Assembly: GCA_046756925.1 (NCBI GenBank)
Contig: JBHHXH010000021.1
Coordinates: forward strand, 1-34,366
Source of the DNA: JAJDBU01 sp046756925
GTDB taxonomy: Bacteria > Nitrospirota > Nitrospiria > SBBL01 > JAADHI01
DNA: 34,366 nt
Reading direction: 5' to 3'
Shown here: one piece after another, positions 1-7,077 of the stretch
Layout: the number at the start of each line of letters is the position of its first letter
Position numbering within the stretch: the first letter of the stretch is position 1
Translations under genes and position numbers: made by a program
The notes under the pieces: generated by a model
What the model was told of the DNA's origin: nothing
Database searches by the model: none
The model's input: the letters and a program-made list of their open reading frames with translations, nothing else

Positions 1-4
1 TCAT
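1..4 (-). CDS. Start of an unidentified gene that leaves the window
   Basis: On the minus strand an ATG (plus bases 2-4) sits 2 bases downstream of a near-perfect Shine-Dalgarno sequence. Only the start codon is inside the window, so the product cannot be named. It follows folA by about 45 bases on the same strand and is probably in the thyA-folA operon. Confidence 0.45.
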
Positions 5-6
5 AG

Positions 7-16
7 ATCACCTCCT
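7..16 (-). promoter_or_regulatory. Strong ribosome binding site of the gene leaving the window
   Basis: The minus strand reads AGGAGGTGAT just before an ATG at plus bases 2-4, almost full complementarity to the 16S rRNA 3' end. This is the main evidence that a gene follows folA. Confidence 0.55.
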
Positions 17-48
17 GCCAGAAGGATAGGACATTATTTATGCGTTAG

Positions 49-636
49 TCAATAGTATGGCCGATCGGTTGATGACGCCTCTGCGGGATCGGCGGTATTC
101 CGCTCCCGGATGTATTCGGAAAAAAAATAGCGCACCCGATGCTCTTCTCGCACATCAGAGGCTGCAATCCGCTTAAATTGCAATTCGAATGGGGGGAAGA
201 AGGTATCGCAGTCGAAAGACGACTCAATATGCGTGACATACAATGCTTGACAGCGATCGGATTGGAGCGCCCGCTTAAACACGGCTTCGCCGCCGATCAC
301 AAAGATTCGGTGGAGCTTGTCTTTCAGCGGAGCGGTGCCCAAGAGGTTCAATGCACCCTGCAGGGAATCGGCCGATACAACACCCTCGGGCAAATGAAGA
401 CCGATTTGCCTGCTTAAAACCAGGTTAATCCGGCCCGGCAAGGGGCGAAACCGTTCCGGGATGGATTGCCAGGTTTTGCGGCCCATGATCACCGCATTTT
501 GTTGATGCGCCGATTCGGTCGCGCAAGTCACCGCTTTAAAATGTTTGAGATCTCCCGGAAGGTGCCAGGGCAATCGGCCCGCCTTACCGATGCCGCGTTC
601 GGCGTCTATGGCCGCCACGATGCTGAAGTCAATCAT
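49..636 (-). CDS. folA: Dihydrofolate reductase
   Basis: Reduces dihydrofolate to tetrahydrofolate with NADPH in the cytoplasm, regenerating the cofactor that thymidylate synthase oxidises. The 195-residue product carries the family hallmarks in order: an N-terminal strand (FSIVAAIDAERGIGK), the substrate-binding PWHLPGDLKHFK segment with the catalytic acidic residue at D29, the NADPH-binding MGRKTW motif near residue 51, and VIGGEAVF near residue 113. At 195 residues it is longer than the usual 160-170; the excess is mostly a polar C-terminal tail. Its start lies 2 bases after the thyA stop, so the two are almost certainly one transcript. Confidence 0.95.
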   Translation of the reverse strand: MIDFSIVAAIDAERGIGKAGRLPWHLPGDLKHFKAVTCATESAHQQNAVIMGRKTWQSIPERFRPLPGRINLVLSRQIGLHLPEGVVSADSLQGALNLLGTAPLKDKLHRIFVIGGEAVFKRALQSDRCQALYVTHIESSFDCDTFFPPFELQFKRIAASDVREEHRVRYFFSEYIRERNTADPAEASSTDRPYY

Positions 637-638
637 CG

Positions 639-1454
639 TTAAACGGCAATCGGAAATTTGATAAAGGGATGATGATCATAATGACAGAGTTCGATGTCGC
701 CGAAGCGGATGTCCAGTACCGGTTTTTTGGCAACTTTAATCCCCGGCAGCGGCTTCGGCGTCCGTTGCAACTGTTTTTTGAGACCGTCGATATGATTCAC
801 GTAAACATGGGCATCACCCAGGGTGTGGGTCAAAACCCCGGGCGTCAAATCGGATTCCTGCGCGATCATCGTCAACAATAATGCGTAGCTGGCGATATTA
901 AAGGGCAGACCCAAGGCGACATCGGCCGAACGCTGATAGAGCTGGCAATCGAGGCGTCCCCCTGCGACATAAAACTGAAAAAAAGCGTGACAGGGCGGGA
1001 GGGCCATCCGGTCGATATCGGCGACGTTCCATGCGCTCACGATGATGCGCCGGGAATCGGGATGGGTTTTAATCAAGTCGATGGCGTTCCGAATCTGATC
1101 GACCGCTTCCTTTCGGTAAGCCTGTTGCGTCTCGTCCCAGACAAACTTTTCCCACTTTCGCCATTGATAACCGTAAACCGGCCCCAGTTCGCCGCGCGCG
1201 TCGGCCCAGGCATTCCAAATGGGTGTGTGCTCCTTCAAACCGTCGTGGATATTCGTCGCCCCCCTTAAAAACCACAGGAGCTCGTGCACAACGGCGGGGA
1301 AGAGCACCTTTTTGGTGGTCAGCAACGGAAAACCCTCACGCAAGTCGTACTTCGTTTGACAGCCGAAAATCGAAAGTGTGCCAGTTCCCGTCCGGTCGCC
1401 CTTCGCCTCTCCCTGGTCGAGAATTTTTTGAACCAATTCTAAATATTGTTTCAT
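639..1454 (-). CDS. thyA: Thymidylate synthase
   Basis: Methylates dUMP to dTMP using methylene-tetrahydrofolate, the only de novo source of thymidylate in organisms with this enzyme, and produces the dihydrofolate recycled by the adjacent FolA. The 271-residue protein is close to the E. coli length. Visible landmarks are GDRTGTGT near residue 20 (phosphate-binding loop), the HELLWFLRG segment, the active-site PPCH motif with the nucleophilic C155, QRSADVALGLPFNIASY for nucleotide binding, and HVYVNH. First gene of a thyA-folA pair. Its ribosome binding site is weak (AGAG before ATG). Confidence 0.97.
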   Translation of the reverse strand: MKQYLELVQKILDQGEAKGDRTGTGTLSIFGCQTKYDLREGFPLLTTKKVLFPAVVHELLWFLRGATNIHDGLKEHTPIWNAWADARGELGPVYGYQWRKWEKFVWDETQQAYRKEAVDQIRNAIDLIKTHPDSRRIIVSAWNVADIDRMALPPCHAFFQFYVAGGRLDCQLYQRSADVALGLPFNIASYALLLTMIAQESDLTPGVLTHTLGDAHVYVNHIDGLKKQLQRTPKPLPGIKVAKKPVLDIRFGDIELCHYDHHPFIKFPIAV

Positions 1455-1789
1455 GCAATCTCTGTCGGTTTCAGTGTCGCGCGGCGATGGGGTTTCTCAT
1501 GATCAGAGTTAATTTCTAAATTGCCTTGTTAATATTGGGGCCGTACGGGTCATTGCTTGCGGCGCTAAGGCCGATTGCCTTGTTAAATTGACTTATCAGC
1601 AGCCCTCGGCACATCGATCAAGACCACATCTCTGGCCTTCCACCCATCGGCGATCCGTCGATCGATCGGCCTTGAATCCATCATCCCCCAAATTGAAAGC
1701 AAGGGGCCATGCGTTTAAAGCGAGGTGAAATATTAAATCAACGAGCCGACAAAAGGCAATGCCTCATCGTGCGGCGATACAGCAGCTTT
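1455..1789. other. Non-coding stretch between the thyA promoter side and the I-C array terminator
   Basis: No convincing gene is seen on either strand. The stretch lies between thyA, which starts here and reads leftwards, and the terminator of the I-C array transcript, which also reads leftwards. It should contain the thyA-folA promoter, but I could not pick one with confidence. It contains a 13-bp direct repeat, listed separately. Confidence 0.5.
1520..1586. repeat. Two copies of a 13-bp direct repeat upstream of thyA
   Basis: ATTGCCTTGTTAA occurs at 1520-1532 and again at 1574-1586, 54 bases apart, about 65-130 bases upstream of the thyA start. The match is exact over 13 bases. It could be a pair of operator sites or a decayed tandem duplication; sequence alone does not decide. 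Confidence 0.5.
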
Positions 1790-1835
1790 AAAAAAAACCA
1801 TCTTATCCCAGCCCTTTTGTTGGGAGCTTAAGATG
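1790..1835 (-). terminator. Intrinsic terminator at the distal end of the I-C array
   Basis: On the minus strand an imperfect stem (outer arm CATCTTA with TAAGATG, inner arm TCCCA with TGGGA, one 3-base bulge, loop about 10) is followed within two bases by a run of eight U residues (plus A-run 1790-1797). It lies about 60 bases beyond the last, degenerate I-C repeat, on the strand the array is read from. It would end the pre-crRNA transcript and insulate thyA-folA from it. Confidence 0.75.
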
Positions 1836-1892
1836 TGGATCGTTCCGCGGGCATGCCTATCAGGTCCCCGGTGAACTCTTAGGGAATTCCGA

Positions 1893-2295
1893 GTTCTAAT
1901 CCTCGCCCGCCCCGAAGGACGGGCGCTACAACCCATGGCAAATTCGTCTAAATTGGTCTTTCCGAGTTTCAATCCTCGCCCGCCCCGAAGGACGGGCGCT
2001 ACCATCGAAGACCTTGTCGAGTGCGGCCCGCTTCCCCTGTTTCAATCCTCGCCCGCCCCGAAGGACGGGCGCTACCCGCACCTGCTTCACCATAGAGACG
2101 AGCGACCTTTCGTTTCAATCCTCGCCCGCCCCGAAGGACGGGCGCTACCAAGGCGTAGCGCCCGAAACTGAAAACAAAAACAAGTTTCAATCCTCGCCCG
2201 CCCCGAAGGACGGGCGCTACTCTTTATTTAAACGACCCCGAAGATGCGGCCCGTGCTTGTTTCAATCCTCGCCCGCCCCGAAGGACGGGCGCTAC
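1893..2295 (-). CRISPR. Type I-C CRISPR array, 6 repeats and 5 spacers
   Basis: Six 37-base repeats start at 1893, 1966, 2039, 2112, 2184 and 2259; the five spacers are 36, 36, 36, 35 and 38 bases. Read on the minus strand the repeat starts GTAGCGCCC, has a GC-rich stem and ends GGATTGAAAC, the type I-C signature. The copy at 1893 carries two adjacent changes (CT for TC at repeat bases 4-5); the others look identical. A degenerate end copy marks the leader-distal end, so new spacers enter at the 2295 side, next to cas2. Five spacers suggest a short or little-used memory. Confidence 0.95.
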
Positions 2296-2472
2296 AGTGC
2301 GGGGTGAATGTCCTTTGCTTTTATGGACTTCCAGGAGACAAAACGCGGATATTGGTTTATTCGCCCCACACAATCATCATTTTGTCTCCAACGACAAAAA
2401 TCATTCCGGTATTTCAACATCTTGCGTGCTCCGCGAACCTCCCCGCTTTTGCCCATCGCTGGCGGTTCGCGT
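2296..2472 (-). promoter_or_regulatory. Leader of the I-C array, with inverted repeats
   Basis: This 177-base non-coding segment separates the cas2 stop from the first I-C repeat, the normal leader position. It contains a 10-bp inverted repeat (GGAGACAAAA at 2334-2343, TTTTGTCTCC at 2381-2390), a further GACAAAA at 2394-2400 that forms a tight 7-bp hairpin with 2381-2387, and an 8-bp inverted repeat (CGCGAACC at 2432-2439 with GGTTCGCG at 2464-2471). Such elements could guide Cas1-Cas2 integration or host-factor binding; that role is inferred. No clear -35/-10 pair was found. Confidence 0.6.
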
Positions 2473-2763
2473 TTACACCAACAAAGGTCCTTCAAAGTCA
2501 ATTGTCCCATCCAGGCCGTAGATTTCAACATGTTTCTCCTTCGGTTCGGTCAGCCGATAAATCCGAAGGCGGTCCTCCTCTACTTCAATGATGCTTAACA
2601 GCCTGCGGATAAACACTTCGTATTGCATCGGGTTGACGGTGCATTCGAAAACCGATTTTTGAACCCGCTGGCCGAAATTCTTGCACTCCAAGGCAACATG
2701 CCTTAATCGTTTTCTTCCCTCCGGCGTCTCGGTCGATACATCGTAAGTCACAACGATATTCAT
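2473..2763 (-). CDS. cas2: Cas2, type I-C
   Basis: Structural partner of Cas1 in the spacer-integration complex. The 96-residue product begins MNIVVTYDVST, the ferredoxin-fold first strand with the conserved Asp (D9), followed by RLRHVALECKNFGQRVQKSVFEC, typical of I-C Cas2. I chose the ATG at 2763 rather than the longer frame opening because it gives exact family length and starts 7 bases after the cas1 stop. Last gene before the I-C leader and array, as in canonical I-C loci. Confidence 0.93.
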   Translation of the reverse strand: MNIVVTYDVSTETPEGRKRLRHVALECKNFGQRVQKSVFECTVNPMQYEVFIRRLLSIIEVEEDRLRIYRLTEPKEKHVEIYGLDGTIDFEGPLLV

Positions 2764-2770
2764 TGTCTTC

Positions 2771-3802
2771 TCACCGGTATAAGTACGGGATATAGGCCGC
2801 CATGTCTCCGCGAAGGCTGCGGGCCAGCAGTCGCGCCTGTACATGCGGAATGAGACCCAGCGGCATTTTCTGATTGAGCAGGGGATGGGTGATTTCTTCC
2901 TGCTTTCGCTTCTGATAGGCGATGACGACCTCCTTTCTTCCGTCGTCGTCCAAATGCACCGCGCCGCCGGGCCGGTCGATAAAATGGGTTTTCCGAATCT
3001 GCCGCCGGTTGATGAGGGTAAGCGCCAAACGGTCGGCCAATATAGAGCGGACCTCTTCCATCAAGTCCAAGGCCAATGCCGCCCGTCCCGGACGTACGGC
3101 GTGCAGAAAGCCCATCTGCGGATCGAGGCCCACCCCTTCGACACCCGACACACAATCGTTCATCAGGAGGGCATACAGAAAAGAAAGCAGGGCGTTCATC
3201 GGATCACGCGGCGGGCGGCGGTTGCGGCCGTCGAGTTGGAAGGTTTCTCGGTTTTCACGCACCATCCGGTCGAAGCAAGAAAAATAACTGCGCGCCGATT
3301 CACCCTCGATGCCGCGGACCTGATCGAGGTTTTCACAACGAGAAAGGCGCGACAAGGAATTTGCAAGGGCATCGGTCGTTTTTTTCAAGGTATTCCCGTC
3401 ATCTTCGTCTTTGCTTTCCCGCGCACCTCGGAGGATAATCTGACGGCTGTTTTGAATCTTTCCGGCCACCATGTTTTTGGCGATCTTAAGCGTCTTGGCT
3501 TCATCCCGCATCGCTTCATGCTGTGCGCTTCGCAAGAGCACATTCCCGGAAACCGGTCCCTCAACGCGCGCCTTAAACCGTCCGTTGCGGTCGAGTAGAA
3601 CGAAGAACCGCCCGTCCTCTGCGCAACGTGCCATCGCCGCCGGACTGACCATGACATTTCCGAAGCAGACAACGCCACCGAGGTGATGCACCGGTACTTG
3701 CAGTTTGGTCTCCTTTTCGACCTCCACCTTGAGCGTGTCGTGGTCGAGATGGAGATAGGCCCCTTCGGTGGTGACGTAAAGGGTGTTTAAAAACTGGTGC
3801 AT
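2771..3802 (-). CDS. cas1: Cas1 integrase, type I-C
   Basis: Metal-dependent integrase that inserts new spacers at the leader end of the array. The 343-residue protein has the I-C Cas1 opening (HQFLNTLYVTTEGAYLHLD), an N-terminal beta domain to about residue 95, and an alpha-helical catalytic domain with E166 (RGIEGESA), H234 (GFLHAVRPGR) and D246 (LALDLMEE) in the expected spacing. These residues are intact, so the enzyme looks active. It starts 15 bases after cas4 and ends 7 bases before cas2. It is clearly distinct from the second Cas1 at 7450-8373. Confidence 0.95.
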   Translation of the reverse strand: MHQFLNTLYVTTEGAYLHLDHDTLKVEVEKETKLQVPVHHLGGVVCFGNVMVSPAAMARCAEDGRFFVLLDRNGRFKARVEGPVSGNVLLRSAQHEAMRDEAKTLKIAKNMVAGKIQNSRQIILRGARESKDEDDGNTLKKTTDALANSLSRLSRCENLDQVRGIEGESARSYFSCFDRMVRENRETFQLDGRNRRPPRDPMNALLSFLYALLMNDCVSGVEGVGLDPQMGFLHAVRPGRAALALDLMEEVRSILADRLALTLINRRQIRKTHFIDRPGGAVHLDDDGRKEVVIAYQKRKQEEITHPLLNQKMPLGLIPHVQARLLARSLRGDMAAYIPYLYR

Positions 3803-3817
3803 GGTGTACCCTTTTGT

Positions 3818-4432
3818 TCAATCGCTAATTTGATAAAGCGTTTTTTGTGCAACCTTCAAACCCTTGCGCTCTGCCACGGCGGCGGGCATGCACGATTCAA
3901 GAAGCGAACAATGCCTGCATCGCTGATCGTTCACCGGGGGCGGAACAGCCCTTGATGCGAGCATGTCCCGGACGGCCTGCACCGTGGCCGCAACGAGATC
4001 GCGAAGTTCCGCGTCAAACTTCACTTCCCGACGCCTTCTGGAGCTGTGGTGAAAGATCGCGCCCTTCGGCACGGCCTGTCCGGTCATTTCTTCCAGGCAC
4101 ATTGCCTGCGCGCAAAGCTGTAGGTCGTCGTGTTTCCGTTTGCGCCGGGGACCGTGTTTGTATTCGACCGGATAGGGCGTTGCCCCGTGAAACTCGACCA
4201 CATCCGCCTTGCCGATCAACCCAAGCCGCTCGCTCCAAAGCGGCAGCGCCCGCTCGACGCGGACGCCCTCTTGATATTCCGTCCTCACTTCATCCACCCG
4301 GCTGTGCACGGCCTGTCCGCGCAGGGTGTAAAGATTTTCATCAAAGGTCTGTTCGACATGAATCAAGGCGCACTGCCGCGGGCAGTAGCTGTAGTGCTCC
4401 AGGGCGGAAATCATGATGGGTTCGTTTTTCAC
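3818..4432 (-). CDS. cas4: Cas4 exonuclease, type I-C
   Basis: Fe-S cluster nuclease that helps Cas1-Cas2 choose and trim PAM-containing prespacers. The 204 residues show CPRQC (C17, C21) and a C-terminal CRHC-x5-C group (C172, C175, C181) for the four-cysteine cluster, plus the PD-(D/E)xK nuclease core: GKAD (D77), the E90-Y-K92 pair and a QLCAQAMCLEE helix. The start is a GTG at 4432 that overlaps the hicA stop by four bases (GTGA), so cas4 translation is probably coupled to the toxin gene; an internal ATG at codon 7 is a possible alternative. The usual upstream neighbour, cas7c, is missing. Confidence 0.93.
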   Translation of the reverse strand: MKNEPIMISALEHYSYCPRQCALIHVEQTFDENLYTLRGQAVHSRVDEVRTEYQEGVRVERALPLWSERLGLIGKADVVEFHGATPYPVEYKHGPRRKRKHDDLQLCAQAMCLEEMTGQAVPKGAIFHHSSRRRREVKFDAELRDLVAATVQAVRDMLASRAVPPPVNDQRCRHCSLLESCMPAAVAERKGLKVAQKTLYQISD

Positions 4433-4611
4433 GGTTTGCTTGATAGCATTTTGAGGATATGTCTTGCTAAATATTCCTTAATCTCTTTATGGCGAGGAAT
4501 GGGTTGAGAGATTTTTGTGCCGGGATTCTGATACCAATCATGATTTCCGCCATGCCTCAATAGAATACATCCCATTTTCTCAATTTTTTTCACTAAATCT
4601 TTCCGCTTCAT
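4429..4611 (-). CDS. hicA: HicA-family toxin (mRNA interferase)
   Basis: HicA toxins are small dsRBD-fold RNases that cleave mRNA when freed from HicB. The 60-residue product matches the family across its length: MKRKDLVKKIEKMGCILL, then RHGGNHDWYQNP with the catalytic His at H24, then PIPRHKEIKEYLARHILKML. Its ATG overlaps the upstream hicB stop (ATGA, 4608-4611) and its own stop overlaps the cas4 GTG (4429-4432). It therefore sits translationally locked between an antitoxin and a CRISPR adaptation gene. Confidence 0.88.
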   Translation of the reverse strand: MKRKDLVKKIEKMGCILLRHGGNHDWYQNPGTKISQPIPRHKEIKEYLARHILKMLSSKP

Positions 4612-4799
4612 GCCACTTCCAGTTCGCCGACTTTTCTGACACAGGGAATATTTCCGCTACTGAGTTCGGCATAAATATCTTTTAAGTTCTCGACCAATTT
4701 ATGTTTGGTTTCACCCTGCGTCATGTAGTCAGGATATGCCTCCAGATAACCCAGCCACATATCTTCATCCTGCCAGAATATATATTTAAGCTTTTCCAT
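4608..4799 (-). CDS. hicB: HicB-family antitoxin, short form
   Basis: Expected to bind and inhibit the adjacent HicA. The 63-residue product (MEKLKYIFWQDEDMWLGYLEAYPDY, then TQGETKHKLVENLKDIYAEL) has the partial RNase-H fold of HicB and a truncated C-terminus without an obvious DNA-binding domain, so it may not autoregulate by itself. I chose the ATG at 4799, which has GGAG about 9 bases upstream, over an in-frame ATG four codons earlier that overlaps that site. Gene order hicB-hicA is the less common but known arrangement. Confidence 0.8.
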   Translation of the reverse strand: MEKLKYIFWQDEDMWLGYLEAYPDYMTQGETKHKLVENLKDIYAELSSGNIPCVRKVGELEVA

Positions 4800-4822
4800 T
4801 TTTTTCTCCATTTATTCCTAAA

Positions 4823-5035
4823 TCATATGGCGATTTTTTCTTCCCGGTATTCGCCGCCAGCAGCCGTCAGCGCCTCCAAGCGGTTGAATTCCAGCGCCTC
4901 CTTGAGCGTGACCGCCAGCGTTTCTTTCAATGCTTCGCAGGTTCTCTCCTGGCAATTCACCCCGGGGACTTCCTCAATCCACCCCACCCACCAGCCGCCT
5001 TCCTGCTTCACCACTGCGGTGTATTCGTTTTTCAT
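4823..5035 (-). CDS. Second HicB-family antitoxin-like protein
   Basis: A 70-residue protein with the HicB core: NEYTAVVKQEGGWWVGWIEEVPGVNCQERTCEALKETLAVTLKEALEF. The glycine-rich turn and the E-x-PG-x-N/x-C-Q segment are typical of solo HicB-like proteins. It has a good ribosome binding site (AAGGAGG, 7 bases before ATG) and ends 23 bases before the next hicB, so it probably heads the hicB-hicB-hicA-cas4-cas1-cas2 transcript. No second hicA is next to it. It may be a spare antitoxin or the relic of a second pair. Confidence 0.78.
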   Translation of the reverse strand: MKNEYTAVVKQEGGWWVGWIEEVPGVNCQERTCEALKETLAVTLKEALEFNRLEALTAAGGEYREEKIAI

Positions 5036-5051
5036 AGAATAACCTCCTTAT

Positions 5052-5385
5052 TTAGGATTCATCGTCGCGGGTAATGGCTATGACCTCACGCCCTTGCTTC
5101 TTAAGGCTGAACATCTCCACCTTCCGCACTGATATGAATTGTCATCTTTTCCATTTTCAAGATTTCTCCCAGTTTTAGAATTAGAACGATGTTATCATAA
5201 TCGGGCAGACTGGGAGAACAGAGTGATGGGCCAGTCCGGAAGCAGATATAGAATTGAAAGCTGGGGGAATCCTTCGATATAAATGTTGCTGTGATGTCGA
5301 CCCCAGAGGGTTGTTCGAGAGCGATCAGTAAAATCAGAATCAAAATTATCCATGGTGGAGCCCGGCGCGCGCTTTTTCGGTGCCA
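5052..5385 (-). pseudogene. Decayed small membrane-protein gene (frameshifted)
   Basis: Three reading frames each hold part of a plausible protein. An ATG overlapping the upstream stop opens MAPKKRAP; a frame change then gives a hydrophobic helix (WIILILILLIAL) followed by a beta-rich segment; a third frame ends with KVEMFSLKKQGREVIAITRD before a stop at 5052. No single frame spans them, so this reads as a gene with at least two frameshifts. The family is not recognised. It lies directly downstream of the PP2C fragment and may have belonged to the same lost operon. Confidence 0.35.
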
Positions 5386-5448
5386 TTAATTCTTCTCGTC
5401 TTCGTAGTTGATGTCAATGGCGATCATTGTTATATTGTCCTTACCGCT
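5386..5448 (-). pseudogene. C-terminal fragment of a PP2C-type protein phosphatase
   Basis: The minus strand encodes SGKDNITMIAIDINYEDEKN followed by a stop at 5386. The S/G-K-D-N-I-T-x-I-x-x-D signature is the last strand of PP2C Ser/Thr phosphatases, including the metal-binding DN. Upstream the frame runs only briefly before it reaches the CRISPR array at 5524, with no start or other PP2C motif, so the rest of the gene is gone. The match is short, about 20 residues, hence modest confidence. Confidence 0.4.
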
Positions 5449-5523
5449 GACAGGAAGAGAACCAGGCCCTCGATGCTTTCCGTTACGCGCCGCGTTCCGG
5501 CATGGGGTCGTAGGCTATTCGTC

Positions 5524-7077
5524 CAGTTCATCCCCACACCTGTGGGGAACGCTCCTGAAAATCAACAGATGCCATGATTTACTCCGGTTCATCCCCACAC
5601 CTGTGGGGAACGCCCATATGGCTTAAAATGATTCATGTTTCTAATCGGTTCATCCCCACACCTGTGGGGAACGCTCGGCCACAACAAGCCGGTCGGCCAT
5701 ACGACGCGGTTCATCCCCACACCTGTGGGGAACGCTCTCCTCTTGGTTAGTTGTCGCGTAGCCAGCTCGGTTCATCCCCACACCTGTGGGGAACGCGCTC
5801 TTGTGGCTGTAAGTGGCCTGCCGAAACGCGGTTCATCCCCACACCTGTGGGGAACGCGTTATGGACGTAGTCTACACCCTCGATCAGGCCGGTTCATCCC
5901 CACACCTGTGGGGAACGCCTCATGGTTGCTCCTTTCTAAAGTTTCGCGCTCGGTTCATCCCCACACCTGTGGGGAACGCGAATGGCCCGTGAAACGGCAT
6001 GCCAAATGGGCCGGTTCATCCCCACACCTGTGGGGAACGCGTAAAACGGTTGAGGCCAGGGTAAATAGGACGCGGTTCATCCCCACACCTGTGGGGAACG
6101 CATTCAGGGAGTCGATACAAGTGACCTTCGCAACGGTTCATCCCCACACCTGTGGGGAACGCTGAGCGTGTAACTCCTTGCCAGGAACGATAAACGGTTC
6201 ATCCCCACACCTGTGGGGAACGCTGCATAGACAGATTGTCGAGATACGCCGATTGCGGTTCATCCCCACACCTGTGGGGAACGCCTCGGGGTCCATCGGC
6301 TTCAATAGGCCCCCGCCGGTTCATCCCCACACCTGTGGGGAACGCAACTTTTTCGACTTTGCGTTGTGTTTCAGTTTCGGTTCATCCCCACACCTGTGGG
6401 GAACGCTGAGAAGGAGAATGCGTGGGCTACTCCAGATACGGTTCATCCCCACACCTGTGGGGAACGCTGCGTCTGGCCCTTGCGCCGGCGTTCCTCTTCC
6501 GGTTCATCCCCACACCTGTGGGGAACGCCATCATTATCGGAGTTGGATTGATCCCTGTTCCGGTTCATCCCCACACCTGTGGGGAACGCTACTTCGCACC
6601 CGCCCGCTTAACGGACTTTCGCGGTTCATCCCCACACCTGTGGGGAACGCTATCGATTGACGGAAGAAAAGAACTGAACCACCGGTTCATCCCCACACCT
6701 GTGGGGAACGCCTAGGGGTAAACAGGTGGGCCAACTAAGATCGCGGTTCATCCCCACACCTGTGGGGAACGCGGGATTGCGCGTTTATCCTATCCCTTTC
6801 ATCGCGGTTCATCCCCACACCTGTGGGGAACGCCCCATCCTGATTTCAGGGATTCGCATGTAATGCGGTTCATCCCCACACCTGTGGGGAACGCCCGCAG
6901 GGCACCCGCAGGGCGGCTTCCCTCGCCGGTTCATCCCCACACCTGTGGGGAACGCGTCATCCGGCGGCGCCCAGCCCTTCTTTTCATCGGTTCATCCCCA
7001 CACCTGTGGGGAACGCTTGTGATTTCCCGGGAGAGTATGCTGGAGTTACGGTTCATCCCCACACCTGTGGGGAACGC
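5524..7077 (-). CRISPR. Type I-E CRISPR array, 26 repeats and 25 spacers
   Basis: Twenty-six 29-base repeats begin at 5524 and recur every 61 bases without exception to 7049, giving 25 spacers of exactly 32 bases. On plus each begins CGGTTCATCCCC and ends TGTGGGGAACGC; read on minus, the 5' handle of the crRNA would be ATGAACCG, the I-E pattern (E. coli ATAAACCG). Only the copy at 5524 differs (CAGTTC for CGGTTC), which marks it as leader-distal; the leader is on the cas2e side. The perfect length regularity is the mark of the Cas1e-Cas2e ruler. No duplicated spacers were noticed by eye. Confidence 0.97.

Noticed and set aside
1733..2307. Open frames on both strands across the I-C array
   Set aside because: They contain the translated repeat (for example FQSSPAPKDGRY) and have no other support.
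2843..3598. A 251-codon plus-strand frame opposite the I-C cas1
   Set aside because: It is the antisense shadow of cas1, whose catalytic motifs are clear on the minus strand.
6895..6926. An I-E spacer shares 14 bases with the cas6e gene near 9479, possible self-targeting
   Set aside because: The match is GC-rich, limited to the PAM-distal end of the spacer and not far from chance given the number of comparisons.
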